From a virus, in the IMG/VR virus record IMGVR_UViG_3300007777_000003, positions 1-27,584 of that record: a stretch of 27,584 nt of DNA. One strand, given 5' to 3'. The position numbers and the translations under genes were made by a program. Under the pieces are notes generated by a model. It had not been told where the DNA came from. It was given only the letters and a program-made list of their open reading frames with translations, and ran no database searches. The first letter of the stretch is position 1. Each line of letters opens with the position of its first letter. Of this stretch, positions 1-5,896 are shown in pieces.

Positions 1-1
1 T

Positions 2-187
2 GCCCTCGGACGCACCTCTTACATTACACAAGAGATGGTAGATGAACTGATTGATAATTGGGATGAGATGGAGCCTTGGCACGAGCAGATTAGGCTCGAC
101 ATTATAAATGCAATACACATGAATAGAGCTGGACACGACGTTGATGTTGAGCAGTGGAAACGAATACTGGAGGTAGGAAATGTTTGA
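2..187 (+). CDS. C-terminal fragment of an unknown phage protein (5' end outside window)
   Basis: An open frame enters from the left edge and stops at 185-187, giving 61 visible residues that begin ALGRTSYITQEM and end WKRILEVGNV. It is acidic with many Trp, Asp and Glu, and has no membrane segment. The ALGR...T..M...L...W pattern reminds me of a widespread short phage protein of unknown role; this is recollection only. The next gene starts at 180, inside its last codons, so the two are probably translationally coupled. No function is assigned. Confidence 0.7.
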   Translation, partial: ALGRTSYITQEMVDELIDNWDEMEPWHEQIRLDIINAIHMNRAGHDVDVEQWKRILEVGNV

Positions 188-305
188 TGTTGATGTGATG
201 AGTGAGTTTGAGTTGTGTGATATGTTGGTTGATTTGTGGTCCTTCAATCCAGCAAAGTATGAGACTATGTATAGCGCAGTCTACTATGGAGGCCTCCGAT
301 GCTAG
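180..305 (+). CDS. small acidic hypothetical protein, 41 aa
   Basis: ATG at 180 lies in the end of the preceding gene, behind an AGGTAGGAA purine stretch that can act as a ribosome binding site. The product is acidic (MFDVDVMSEFELCDML...) and ends YYGGLRC. The stop at 303-305 overlaps the next start at 299. Head-to-tail overlap on both sides is the main support that this short frame is a gene. I do not recognise it. Confidence 0.55.
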   Translation: MFDVDVMSEFELCDMLVDLWSFNPAKYETMYSAVYYGGLRC

Positions 306-481
306 AGGCTCTACGACACTGGCTTGAGAAGAGACTTGCTAAGCTCGAAGCTAAGGAACGAAGACTTAAGAGAGAACTTATACAGGAGAAGATGGAAGAT
401 ATGAGTGCTAGGCTTAAGCAAGAGTTAGTTGACGAGGAGGAGTGTGACTGTGTTGAGTGTACTAAGGAGGAACGTGGATGA
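299..481 (+). CDS. small charged coiled-coil protein, 60 aa
   Basis: ATG at 299 follows GGAGG at 288-292 with good spacing. The product is very rich in Lys, Glu, Arg and Leu with heptad-like leucines (LEALRHWLEKRLAKLEAK...), so residues 1-45 are probably one long helix or coiled coil. The tail contains C-D-C-V-E-C, three cysteines that could bind metal, but this is speculative. The stop overlaps the exonuclease start by 4 nt. Function unknown; coupling suggests co-expression with the exonuclease. Confidence 0.65.
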   Translation: MLEALRHWLEKRLAKLEAKERRLKRELIQEKMEDMSARLKQELVDEEECDCVECTKEERG

Positions 482-1233
482 GTGATTATGTAGCAGAGGC
501 AGGGCATTGGTATGACCATGAAGGTAAGCCAGCCTACACACAAGTAGTTAAGACAGGTAAGCGTAAGGGTGAGGACCGGAGTACTACACTACGGGATGCA
601 CGTAAGCTTGGTCTAGTCCCAAGTGTCACCACCATCAACGGTATCCTTGACAAGCCAGCACTCACACACTGGCTGATTAAAGAGGCTACGGCTAAGGCAT
701 TGGCTAAGGAGAGGGGCGAGGAGTACTTCGAGGATAACAGTGCTGAGGTAGGTAGTGCTATCCATGCTGCTATTGAGGAGTGGGTTGTCCATAGGAGTAT
801 TGAGAAGGAGTACATAGACTATGCTGAGATTGTTCAGAGCGTACTCATATCCTTAAGAAGTGCTAATCCAGTAGTTGAGCGTTCCTTCACCTCTCCTCTT
901 GGGTACGGCGGTGCTGTGGATTTCCATGATAAGGAAGCTAATATCATCATCGACTTCAAGACTAAGAACCTTAGTGAAGAGGACGTACTCAAGGGTAAGA
1001 AGCTGCATTATGATGAACATGCCATGCAGCTAGCCGCTTACCGTAAGGGACTGGACATGCCCACTGCTAAGTGTTACAATCTTTTCCTATCACGTACTGA
1101 CCCTAAGGTATTCGTACTACATGAGTGGGAAGAGGAAGAGATTCAACGTGGTGAGGAAATGTTCTTGGCTTCTTTCTACCTATGGAAGAAGATGAAAAGG
1201 TTCGACCCATCATTTAGTCTGGAGGATATTTAA
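478..1233 (+). CDS. PD-(D/E)XK exonuclease (RecB/Cas4-type)
   Basis: The 251-aa product has the order of motifs of phage PD-(D/E)XK exonucleases. There is an N-terminal P-S-V-T-T-I segment (48-53), GSAIH (92-96), G-G-A-V-D (144-148, motif II aspartate), IIDFKT (157-162, the D-x-K core) and a Q-L-A-A-Y motif (184-188) that is motif IV of RecB-like nucleases. Such enzymes degrade DNA ends with Mg2+ and serve phage recombination, replication or host DNA breakdown. AAGGAGG at 466-472 precedes the ATG. It overlaps the previous gene by 4 nt and lies 4 nt from the next. Fold assignment is strong; exact substrate polarity cannot be told. Confidence 0.85.
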   Translation: MSDYVAEAGHWYDHEGKPAYTQVVKTGKRKGEDRSTTLRDARKLGLVPSVTTINGILDKPALTHWLIKEATAKALAKERGEEYFEDNSAEVGSAIHAAIEEWVVHRSIEKEYIDYAEIVQSVLISLRSANPVVERSFTSPLGYGGAVDFHDKEANIIIDFKTKNLSEEDVLKGKKLHYDEHAMQLAAYRKGLDMPTAKCYNLFLSRTDPKVFVLHEWEEEEIQRGEEMFLASFYLWKKMKRFDPSFSLEDI

Positions 1234-1237
1234 TAGT

Positions 1238-1768
1238 ATGTTAATTAAAAATAGTGGTAAAGGTATTGTAGGGTTTCAGGTACATGAGGATAACTGTACT
1301 TGTGGCTACTGTGAGGATGAAAGTATCCTACGTAGTAACTTAGGTAATGGAAAAGTGGAGGAAGCAGCTATGAGTAAAGTACTAGAGGCGTTGGCACCAG
1401 AAGGATGGCCCTATGGACAGGAGTCTTGGGAGAGAGCTAATATGGGTGAGGGGGACAGCTACGCTAGTGCTGTTGAGGAGAACTCCGAATCAGACGTAGC
1501 AAAGCAGGAAGTGTGCGCAGAGCTGACATCCCTCCTGCGTCAGGAAGGTGGCGACCACTACAAAGAAATGGTGATTCAGCCAATAGAGTTCATCCATGCT
1601 AACGACATCCCATTCATTGAAGGCTGCGCTATTAAGTATCTGAGCCGTTGGCGTGACAAGGGCGGCATCAAAGACCTACGTAAATGTATGCACATCATTG
1701 AGATACTGGTGGACTTGGAGACAGCTAAGGGTTCCCAAGAACTTGAAGAGCTTAGTGAACTTCGATGA
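1238..1768 (+). CDS. DUF3310-domain protein (phage nucleotide-kinase-like family)
   Basis: Residues about 104-160 match the DUF3310 signature: G-G-D-H-Y near 104-108, a Q-P-I-E-F-I turn, then C-A-I-K-Y-L-S-R-W and K-G-G-I-K-D-L-K/R-K. The family is common in T7-like phages and often labelled nucleotide kinase, but its activity is unproven. The N-terminal 100 residues are extra; they hold C-T-C-G-Y-C (20-25), a possible metal-binding knuckle, followed by an acidic linker. The stop overlaps the next ATG (ATGA, 1765-1768). Copy 1 of the dispersed 12-bp dyad lies inside it at 1731-1742, read in a different codon phase (KGSQEL) from most other copies. Confidence 0.8.
   Translation: MLIKNSGKGIVGFQVHEDNCTCGYCEDESILRSNLGNGKVEEAAMSKVLEALAPEGWPYGQESWERANMGEGDSYASAVEENSESDVAKQEVCAELTSLLRQEGGDHYKEMVIQPIEFIHANDIPFIEGCAIKYLSRWRDKGGIKDLRKCMHIIEILVDLETAKGSQELEELSELR
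1731..1742. repeat. dispersed dyad copy 1 (GTTCCCAAGAAC)
   Basis: Copy of the GTTCYYRRGAAC palindrome, context AGGGTTCCCAAGAACTTG, near the 3' end of the DUF3310 gene. The first dyad base is codon position 2 of that frame, so the DNA word is kept although the peptide (GSQEL) differs from that of other copies. Confidence 0.8.
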
Positions 1769-2235
1769 TAGACCACCACTGGAAAGGTGTAGCTCCAGAC
1801 CCAGAGGGTAGCTTTGGGTTCATCTACGAAGTGGTGAATAAAGTAACAGGTGTACGTTACTTCGGTAAGAAGAAGTATGTCTCCGTTACTAGGCGTAAGG
1901 TAGCAGGGGCTGCACGTAAGAAGGTCACACGTAAGCCTAACAAGTGGGAGTACTACACCAGCTCTTCTAAGTATGTCAATGCAGACATCTTGAAGTATGG
2001 TAAGGACTCCTTTGAGTTCATCCTGTTAATGAACTGTGACTGTGCTGCTACCCTACACATGGAAGAGATTAGGGTACAGGTACTTAATGATGTGATGCGT
2101 TCTGTTGATGCCAAGGGTGAGTATAGGTACTACAACAGGGCTATTGCAGGGATAAGGTTCAGGCCTCCCAAGATACACTACACTAAAGCAGGTAAGGTAA
2201 GTAAGGTCAAAGTTAAACCTAAGAGGGGTAAGTAA
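1765..2235 (+). CDS. GIY-YIG/SegE-like endonuclease
   Basis: The 156-aa product starts with G-F-I-Y-E-V-V-N-K-V-T-G-V-R-Y-F-G-K-K, a degenerate GIY-YIG core (GFIY ... YFG), followed by a basic stretch, W-E-Y-Y-T-S-S and an H-M-E-E-I segment whose Glu could be the metal-binding residue. This layout resembles the T4 SegE-type GIY-YIG domain. The protein is strongly basic (many Lys and Arg at the C terminus), as expected for DNA binding. It may be a homing endonuclease or a domesticated nuclease. The ATG overlaps the upstream stop by 4 nt, so it is integrated in the operon rather than a loose insertion. The domain is likely; activity is uncertain. Confidence 0.7.
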   Translation: MIDHHWKGVAPDPEGSFGFIYEVVNKVTGVRYFGKKKYVSVTRRKVAGAARKKVTRKPNKWEYYTSSSKYVNADILKYGKDSFEFILLMNCDCAATLHMEEIRVQVLNDVMRSVDAKGEYRYYNRAIAGIRFRPPKIHYTKAGKVSKVKVKPKRGK

Positions 2236-2239
2236 TAAC

Positions 2240-2434
2240 ATGAGGAACAATATAGATAAGGACACACTGGTTGTACGTAGGCTTAAGATTGCACTTGTTG
2301 TGCTTATGTCCTCTGCACTGGTATTTGTGGCGGTGTTTAACTCAGGAGTACCTGACACATGGAGGAAGGTGAAGGAGTTCCCTTATGGTGTAGTACAGGC
2401 TTGGAAGTATCACGATAGGCCTCTAGACCGATGA
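2240..2434 (+). CDS. single-pass membrane protein, 64 aa
   Basis: A short basic N terminus (with R-R-L-K) is followed by one hydrophobic segment, about residues 17-34 (I-A-L-V-V-L-M-S-S-A-L-V-F-V-A-V-F), then a soluble basic tail with K-Y-H-D-R-P-L-D-R. Topology is probably N-in with one helix. The ATG lies 4 nt after the upstream stop behind an AAGAGGGGTAAG purine run. The stop overlaps the next ATG (ATGA, 2431-2434). No family recognised. Confidence 0.7.
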   Translation: MRNNIDKDTLVVRRLKIALVVLMSSALVFVAVFNSGVPDTWRKVKEFPYGVVQAWKYHDRPLDR

Positions 2435-3216
2435 GTGGCGGCAAGAAGATATTCATCATCCCCGATACTCAGGTGAAGGAAGGGGTCCCCACTGAGCACA
2501 TAGCAGCAGCAGGTGACTTGATTGTTGATAAGAAGCCTGACATTATTGTGTGCCTTGGGGATTGGTGGGACATGCCTAGTCTCTCCTCCTACGATAAGAA
2601 GGGGAGTAAGTCCTTCGAGGGACGGCGTTACCTGAAGGACACTGAGTCAGGGAATACAGCCATGAGGGAGTTGCTTGCACCATTGAAGTCCTACAATGAG
2701 AAGCGTAGGCAGCAGAAGATGAAGCTGTATCGACCACGTATGGTATTCCTTATGGGTAACCATGAGTACCGTATTCATCGAGCAGTCAACGAGGACCCTA
2801 AGCTTGAGGGTGTCATTGGTTACAAAGACCTAGACACTGAGGGGTGGGAAGTCCACGAGTATCAGGAGGTGGTGGACATTGAGGGTATCCTCTTCTCCCA
2901 CAACTTTGTTAACCCGTACAGCTTGACAAAGGGTACACTGTCAGGCACTATTGATAACAAGCTGCAGAAGATAGGCTCATCCTTTGTGATGGGACACCAA
3001 CAGATACTTCAGTTTGGTACACGTCATCTCAGTGCTGGTGAACCTATGATTGGTATTGTTATTGGTGCCTACTATCAACACAACGAAGAGTACATGGGGC
3101 CTCAGGGCAACCACCATTGGCGAGGGTGCTGCATCCTTAACGACACAAAGAAAGGGTACGGCGACCCTATGTTCCTATCGCTAGACTATATGATACGTAA
3201 GTACAACGGAGAGTAG
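2431..3216 (+). CDS. calcineurin-like metallophosphoesterase
   Basis: The 261-aa product shows the metallophosphoesterase blocks in order: P-D-T-Q at 11-14 (Gln in place of the usual His of D-x-H), G-D-W-W-D at 43-47, G-N-H-E at 109-112, S-H-N-F at 156-159 and G-H-Q-Q at 188-191. These residues bind two divalent metals and hydrolyse phosphomono- or diesters. Phages of several groups carry such genes beside replication and nucleotide-metabolism genes. The natural substrate (nucleic-acid end, cyclic nucleotide or protein) cannot be inferred. It overlaps the preceding gene by 4 nt. A small frame starts 2 nt after its stop. Confidence 0.87.
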   Translation: MSGGKKIFIIPDTQVKEGVPTEHIAAAGDLIVDKKPDIIVCLGDWWDMPSLSSYDKKGSKSFEGRRYLKDTESGNTAMRELLAPLKSYNEKRRQQKMKLYRPRMVFLMGNHEYRIHRAVNEDPKLEGVIGYKDLDTEGWEVHEYQEVVDIEGILFSHNFVNPYSLTKGTLSGTIDNKLQKIGSSFVMGHQQILQFGTRHLSAGEPMIGIVIGAYYQHNEEYMGPQGNHHWRGCCILNDTKKGYGDPMFLSLDYMIRKYNGE

Positions 3217-3217
3217 T

Positions 3218-3397
3218 ATGAGTAAATCATTGAGAAGTTATGAGAATAGTGTTGAGCGTGGTGGTGCAGTAGCACGTAGACTGCGTAACTCATCTAAGGA
3301 TGTGGAGACAGGTAAGTTGTTCGGTGGTCTTGGCTATTGGGCAGCCCGTGACTCTGAGAAGTTCACTACTAAGGGGGCACCCAATGCTAGTGTATAG
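3218..3397 (+). CDS. small hypothetical protein, 59 aa
   Basis: ATG at 3218 directly follows the metallophosphoesterase stop, with GGAGAG just upstream as a plausible ribosome binding site. The product (MSKSLRSYENSVERGGAV...) is hydrophilic and basic, with a G-G-L-G-Y-W patch in the second half. The next gene starts inside it at 3384. Not recognised. Support comes from position, SD and overlap. Confidence 0.6.
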   Translation: MSKSLRSYENSVERGGAVARRLRNSSKDVETGKLFGGLGYWAARDSEKFTTKGAPNASV

Positions 3398-3590
3398 GGA
3401 TATGACTTTCTGTAAGAGTTATGAGAGCTGTGCTACTACTGACTGTGCCCATAGACTGACTGAGGATGTGTTCAAAGCATCTGAGGAAACAGGCCTACCC
3501 CTCATGACATTCGTAGGTATCCCTTTCTGCCACGTTCCCAAGAACCCTACTGAGGAAGAAGAAGAAGAAAAGACTAAGGAGACTGTATAA
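3384..3590 (+). CDS. small cysteine-rich protein, 68 aa, acidic tail
   Basis: Start chosen at ATG 3384 because AAGGGGG lies six bases upstream; ATG 3402 in the same frame is an alternative with a poorly spaced SD. The product has cysteines at 10, 16, 21 and 49 (C-x5-C-x4-C ... C), which recalls small Zn-binding phage proteins of unknown role, and ends in a run of Glu followed by K-T-K-E-T-V. Dyad copy 2 (3534-3545) encodes V-P-K-N here. The gene overlaps the one before by 14 nt. Confidence 0.65.
   Translation: MLVYRDMTFCKSYESCATTDCAHRLTEDVFKASEETGLPLMTFVGIPFCHVPKNPTEEEEEEKTKETV
3534..3545. repeat. dispersed dyad copy 2 (GTTCCCAAGAAC)
   Basis: Context CACGTTCCCAAGAACCCTA, in frame as V-P-K-N in the cysteine-rich small protein. 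Spaced 1803 bp from copy 1. Confidence 0.8.
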
Positions 3591-3591
3591 T

Positions 3592-3747
3592 ATGGACATC
3601 AAAGACGTAAGAGCACTTGCAACATACGCTGTACTGGGTAAGGCCTCTGTCCCTGAGCAGGTAGATGAGGAGTCAGTGGTTGTCCTACTGGATACTATCC
3701 TCCTACTATGTGAGCATATCCTAGAGTCAGGAGAGGAGGATGCTTGA
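3592..3747 (+). CDS. small hypothetical protein, 51 aa
   Basis: ATG at 3592, one base after the previous stop; AAGGAG at 3575-3580 is the likely SD. The product MDIKDVRALATYAV... is acidic and helical in character, ending H-I-L-E-S-G-E-E-D-A. Its stop overlaps the next start. Not recognised. Confidence 0.6.
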   Translation: MDIKDVRALATYAVLGKASVPEQVDEESVVVLLDTILLLCEHILESGEEDA

Positions 3748-3919
3748 TAGAGACTTCATTCGACAGCAGTTGATTACATTCTCTACCCCTGCTGAAGTAT
3801 GCGCCATGCTGAAGATTGATGTTGAGAGTCTTCTTAGGGTGTATGAGGAGGAGTTCCTTGAGCTGATGCATGAGGAGTCCTTAGCCGCAGAGGATGACGA
3901 TGCATACGATGAGTGGTAA
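3740..3919 (+). CDS. small acidic hypothetical protein, 59 aa
   Basis: ATG at 3740 overlaps the preceding stop and follows GGAGAGGAGG, a strong SD. The product begins MLDRDFIRQQLITF and contains T-P-A-E-V-C-A-M-L-K-I-D, which looks like a short helix-turn-helix or sigma-region-like helix pair, then a very acidic C terminus (E-D-D-D-A-Y-D-E-W). A DNA-binding role is only a guess. Confidence 0.6.
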   Translation: MLDRDFIRQQLITFSTPAEVCAMLKIDVESLLRVYEEEFLELMHEESLAAEDDDAYDEW

Positions 3920-4022
3920 CGAGAACCAGAAACCAAACACTAAAGAATATGAGGTAGGGTATGACAGAATATTTCGTAAACCTAGTAAAGAATCTAATGA
4001 CAAAACTAAAGGGGACTGTTAA
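3909..4022 (+). CDS. small hypothetical protein, 37 aa
   Basis: ATG at 3909 overlaps the previous stop. The product MSGNENQKPNTKEYEVGYDRIF... is hydrophilic. The N-T-K-x-Y-x-x-x-Y/F-D-R-I-F pattern resembles tiny conserved proteins I recall from other podoviruses, but this was not searched. The tail K-T-K-G-D-C ends just before the next gene. Confidence 0.5.
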   Translation: MSGNENQKPNTKEYEVGYDRIFRKPSKESNDKTKGDC

Positions 4023-4026
4023 GGAT

Positions 4027-4269
4027 ATGGATGCATTGATGGTAGAAGATAGCGGTAATCAAATAGGCTCAGTAGGACGTGCCCTAGAACATCTAAGTAG
4101 TGCATTGGCGGAGATGGAGGAGGCCTATGAAGAGCTTGAGGAGAGCTACGATGCATGCCTGCAGGACAACCTTGTACTTCTGGAAGAGATGAGTGAGTTG
4201 TTCGAAGAGAACGAGAAGCTTAGTACTATCCTTCACCTGCATGGTATCTCTAAGACGGAGGAGTCGTGA
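4027..4269 (+). CDS. small acidic coiled-coil protein, 80 aa
   Basis: The start at 4027 was preferred because it follows the previous stop closely with AAGGA just upstream; the SD is very close to the ATG and M5 (4039) is an alternative. An upstream in-frame ATG at 3961 would overlap the previous gene by 62 nt. The protein is one long acidic helix with heptad leucines (R-A-L-E-H-L-S-S-A-L-A-E-M-E-E...L-E-E), so probably a coiled-coil oligomer. The stop overlaps a GTG-started gene. Function unknown. Confidence 0.6.
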   Translation: MDALMVEDSGNQIGSVGRALEHLSSALAEMEEAYEELEESYDACLQDNLVLLEEMSELFEENEKLSTILHLHGISKTEES

Positions 4270-4439
4270 AGCTCGACGAGTCTGCTGACGTTAGGGTATA
4301 TCTGCTAGATGGTACATCCACTAGCTTCCCTAATGTTAGGCAGGCTATGCTATATGTCTGGGATAATACAGATAGTGTATCTAAAGTATTGTGCAATGGT
4401 AGTTCATTAGCTGTAGGAGATGACGTATGGAAAAGGTAG
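4266..4439 (+). CDS. small hypothetical protein, 57 aa, GTG start
   Basis: GTG at 4266 has a strong SD (GGAGGA, 4257-4262) and overlaps the preceding stop by 4 nt (GTGA). The product V/M-K-L-D-E-S-A-D-V-R-V-Y-L-L-D-G-T looks beta-rich with a small-domain pattern and ends D-D-V-W-K-R. The sigma-factor gene starts within its last codons. Not recognised. Confidence 0.6.
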   Translation: MKLDESADVRVYLLDGTSTSFPNVRQAMLYVWDNTDSVSKVLCNGSSLAVGDDVWKR

Positions 4440-5125
4440 AGACTAGTAATAATAATAATAAGTATGTAGAGGATGACACACTGGTACGTAGGGCACAGTG
4501 TGGGGATGCTGGGGCAACAGAGGAACTATTGGACACATACCAAGGACTCCTCTTGTGGCATGTAGGTAAGGAGTTCCGTGGTGGTCCACTGAGTAAGGAG
4601 GATGTCCTGTCCATAGGATATCTTACCTTCCTCACTGCTATTCGGGACTATAGTGGAGGCCCCTTCTATCCCTACCTAGCCCAATGTGTACGTGCTGAGA
4701 TTAAACGTGAGAGGCTGCGCTGCTCTACACAACTGGCAGTGCCTGTACGTACACTCCAGCTTGCTAAGGCTAAGCTAGGGGGTTACGAGCAGAAGGCTAG
4801 TGCTAATGCATGGCGTAGGGCTGATGAGTACCTTGCAGTATATGTCAGTGAGGGGGATGCCTATGTATCCGGTGACTCTAGTACTACTCATCTGGACTTA
4901 GTAGGGGAGGAGGATGACCACCTACTGCTGCATGACACTAAGGTATTACTGGCACACATTGATGAACTCCCAACACAGCTACGTAGAGTGATGGGCTTTG
5001 TTCTTCAAGAGTGTAGCTTCGCTGACATAGCAGCCATTACTGGTGTGTCTAGGCAGAGGGCGCACCAGCAGTACAAGCAGGCCTTAGAGCTACTACGTAC
5101 TAGGATGATGGGGGTGGTTGTATGA
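4427..5125 (+). CDS. RNA polymerase sigma-70-family factor (phage-encoded)
   Basis: The 232-aa product has region 2 at about residues 18-98: L-V-R-R-A-Q-x-G-D-A-x-A-x-E-E-L, then E-D-V-L-S-I-G-Y-L-T-F-L-T-A-I-R-D-Y, then Y-P-Y-L-A-Q-C-V-R-A-E-I-K-R-E-R-L. Region 4 lies at about 180-226 with a helix-turn-helix S-F-A-D-I-A-A-I-T-G-V-S-R-Q-R-A-H-Q-Q-Y. It most resembles the SigF/SigB/FliA group or ECF-like factors; region 1.1 is missing. It should bind host core RNA polymerase and redirect it, presumably to phage middle or late promoters. AGGAG at 4416-4420 precedes the ATG. The N terminus contains four Asn codons in an AAT repeat. Its target promoter is not identifiable here. Confidence 0.88.
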   Translation: MEKVETSNNNNKYVEDDTLVRRAQCGDAGATEELLDTYQGLLLWHVGKEFRGGPLSKEDVLSIGYLTFLTAIRDYSGGPFYPYLAQCVRAEIKRERLRCSTQLAVPVRTLQLAKAKLGGYEQKASANAWRRADEYLAVYVSEGDAYVSGDSSTTHLDLVGEEDDHLLLHDTKVLLAHIDELPTQLRRVMGFVLQECSFADIAAITGVSRQRAHQQYKQALELLRTRMMGVVV

Positions 5126-5217
5126 AGGAACACCACCTACGCTGGCTTGTCTTAACACTACTTGTAACTTTCTACATCTTCATATTTAATCTAGGAGTAT
5201 CACTATGGATGAACTAA
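5122..5217 (+). CDS. 31-aa membrane peptide
   Basis: ATG at 5122 overlaps the sigma-factor stop by 4 nt (ATGA). A short basic head M-K-E-H-H-L-R-W is followed by one strongly hydrophobic helix (L-V-L-T-L-L-V-T-F-Y-I-F-I-F). The next gene begins within its end at 5205. It may be a small membrane effector, or only a coupling leader for the next gene. Support is position and clear hydrophobic pattern. Confidence 0.5.
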   Translation: MKEHHLRWLVLTLLVTFYIFIFNLGVSLWMN

Positions 5218-5438
5218 TCGACAACACCAATGACCTTACCTATGACTTCGGTAATCTCAGTCAGGAGTTGACTCACATAGAGAGTCGCCTTAAGGCCTGC
5301 ACTACTAACGAAGAGCGGGCTATGTGTCACCTCTATATCTCTAACATCGGCAACACCTTAGCACAGGTATCGACACAGCGTTACCAAGCAACAGTCGCTA
5401 AGTGCTTAGTTACCCTTGAACCTAGAGTATTGTCATGA
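5205..5438 (+). CDS. hypothetical protein, 77 aa
   Basis: AGGAG at 5192-5196 precedes ATG 5205 with good spacing. The product MDELIDNTNDLTYDFG... is helical and mildly acidic, with N-E-E-R-A-M-C-H-L-Y-I at mid-length. The stop overlaps the next ATG (ATGA). No family recognised. Confidence 0.65.
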   Translation: MDELIDNTNDLTYDFGNLSQELTHIESRLKACTTNEERAMCHLYISNIGNTLAQVSTQRYQATVAKCLVTLEPRVLS

Positions 5439-5896
5439 TGGTGACCAAGGTTCCTAAGAACCCTCATATCAGTAACTATGAATTAGTCGAGGATATGTCA
5501 GTGGTGGCTGACATAGTCTCAGAGTACGTTAAGGAAACTGAGTTGCATATAGAGACTATCCCCCATAAGAGTACTACGTGTTACTCACTGTCACTTAATG
5601 TGATTGACAATGTTAGGATATGCTCAGCGTGTAGGGAGGTGTCGGATTTAACTGGACGTGCTACTATTGATACTATTGTTAGGTCTATACGCCGTGACCT
5701 AGTATATGGGATGCGTAAACACTTAGATGTGTACGTCCACCCCGCAACTGGCCTCTATGCTATCTATTGGGAGGGCAGGGTCATGGCAAGGGGTTTGCCA
5801 CGAACCTACTCCTCCTCTAGTGCTGCAGCTATATCTTGGGGCTTAGCACATATTAAAGCTCCACCCCACTCACCGCTTGCTTATCCTGCTGTCTAG
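5435..5896 (+). CDS. hypothetical protein, 153 aa, last gene of the rightward operon
   Basis: ATG-ATG at 5435; overlaps the previous stop by 4 nt. The protein starts MMVTKVPKNPHISNY and has a mixed alpha/beta pattern with C-S-A-C-R-E (two Cys) in the middle and R-S-I-R-R-D-L-V-Y-G-M-R-K-H-L later. The last 14 codons overlap, on the opposite strand, the 3' end of the metallopeptidase-like virion gene, so two operons end inside each other. Dyad copy 3 lies at its 5' end (5450-5461), encoding V-P-K-N. Not recognised. Confidence 0.7.
   Translation: MMVTKVPKNPHISNYELVEDMSVVADIVSEYVKETELHIETIPHKSTTCYSLSLNVIDNVRICSACREVSDLTGRATIDTIVRSIRRDLVYGMRKHLDVYVHPATGLYAIYWEGRVMARGLPRTYSSSSAAAISWGLAHIKAPPHSPLAYPAV
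5450..5461. repeat. dispersed dyad copy 3 (GTTCCTAAGAAC)
   Basis: Context AAGGTTCCTAAGAACCCTC, 15 bp into the last rightward gene. Spaced 1916 bp from copy 2. Confidence 0.8.

Noticed and set aside
288-297. GGAGGCCTCC palindrome as a regulatory site
   Set aside because: Single copy; its GGAGG half is explained as the SD of the gene at 299.
3300-3383. Upstream extension of the cysteine-rich small protein
   Set aside because: It lies fully inside the 59-aa gene in another frame and has no SD; ATG 3384 has AAGGGGG.
4448-4463. AAT trinucleotide run in the sigma-factor gene as a phase-variation tract
   Set aside because: Unit changes would add or remove Asn without shifting frame; the run is short (four to five units).
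5169-5191. TTGTAA ... TATTTA as a plus-strand promoter
   Set aside because: The spacer is 15 bp and both boxes are poor; it lies within the coding sequence of the 31-aa peptide.
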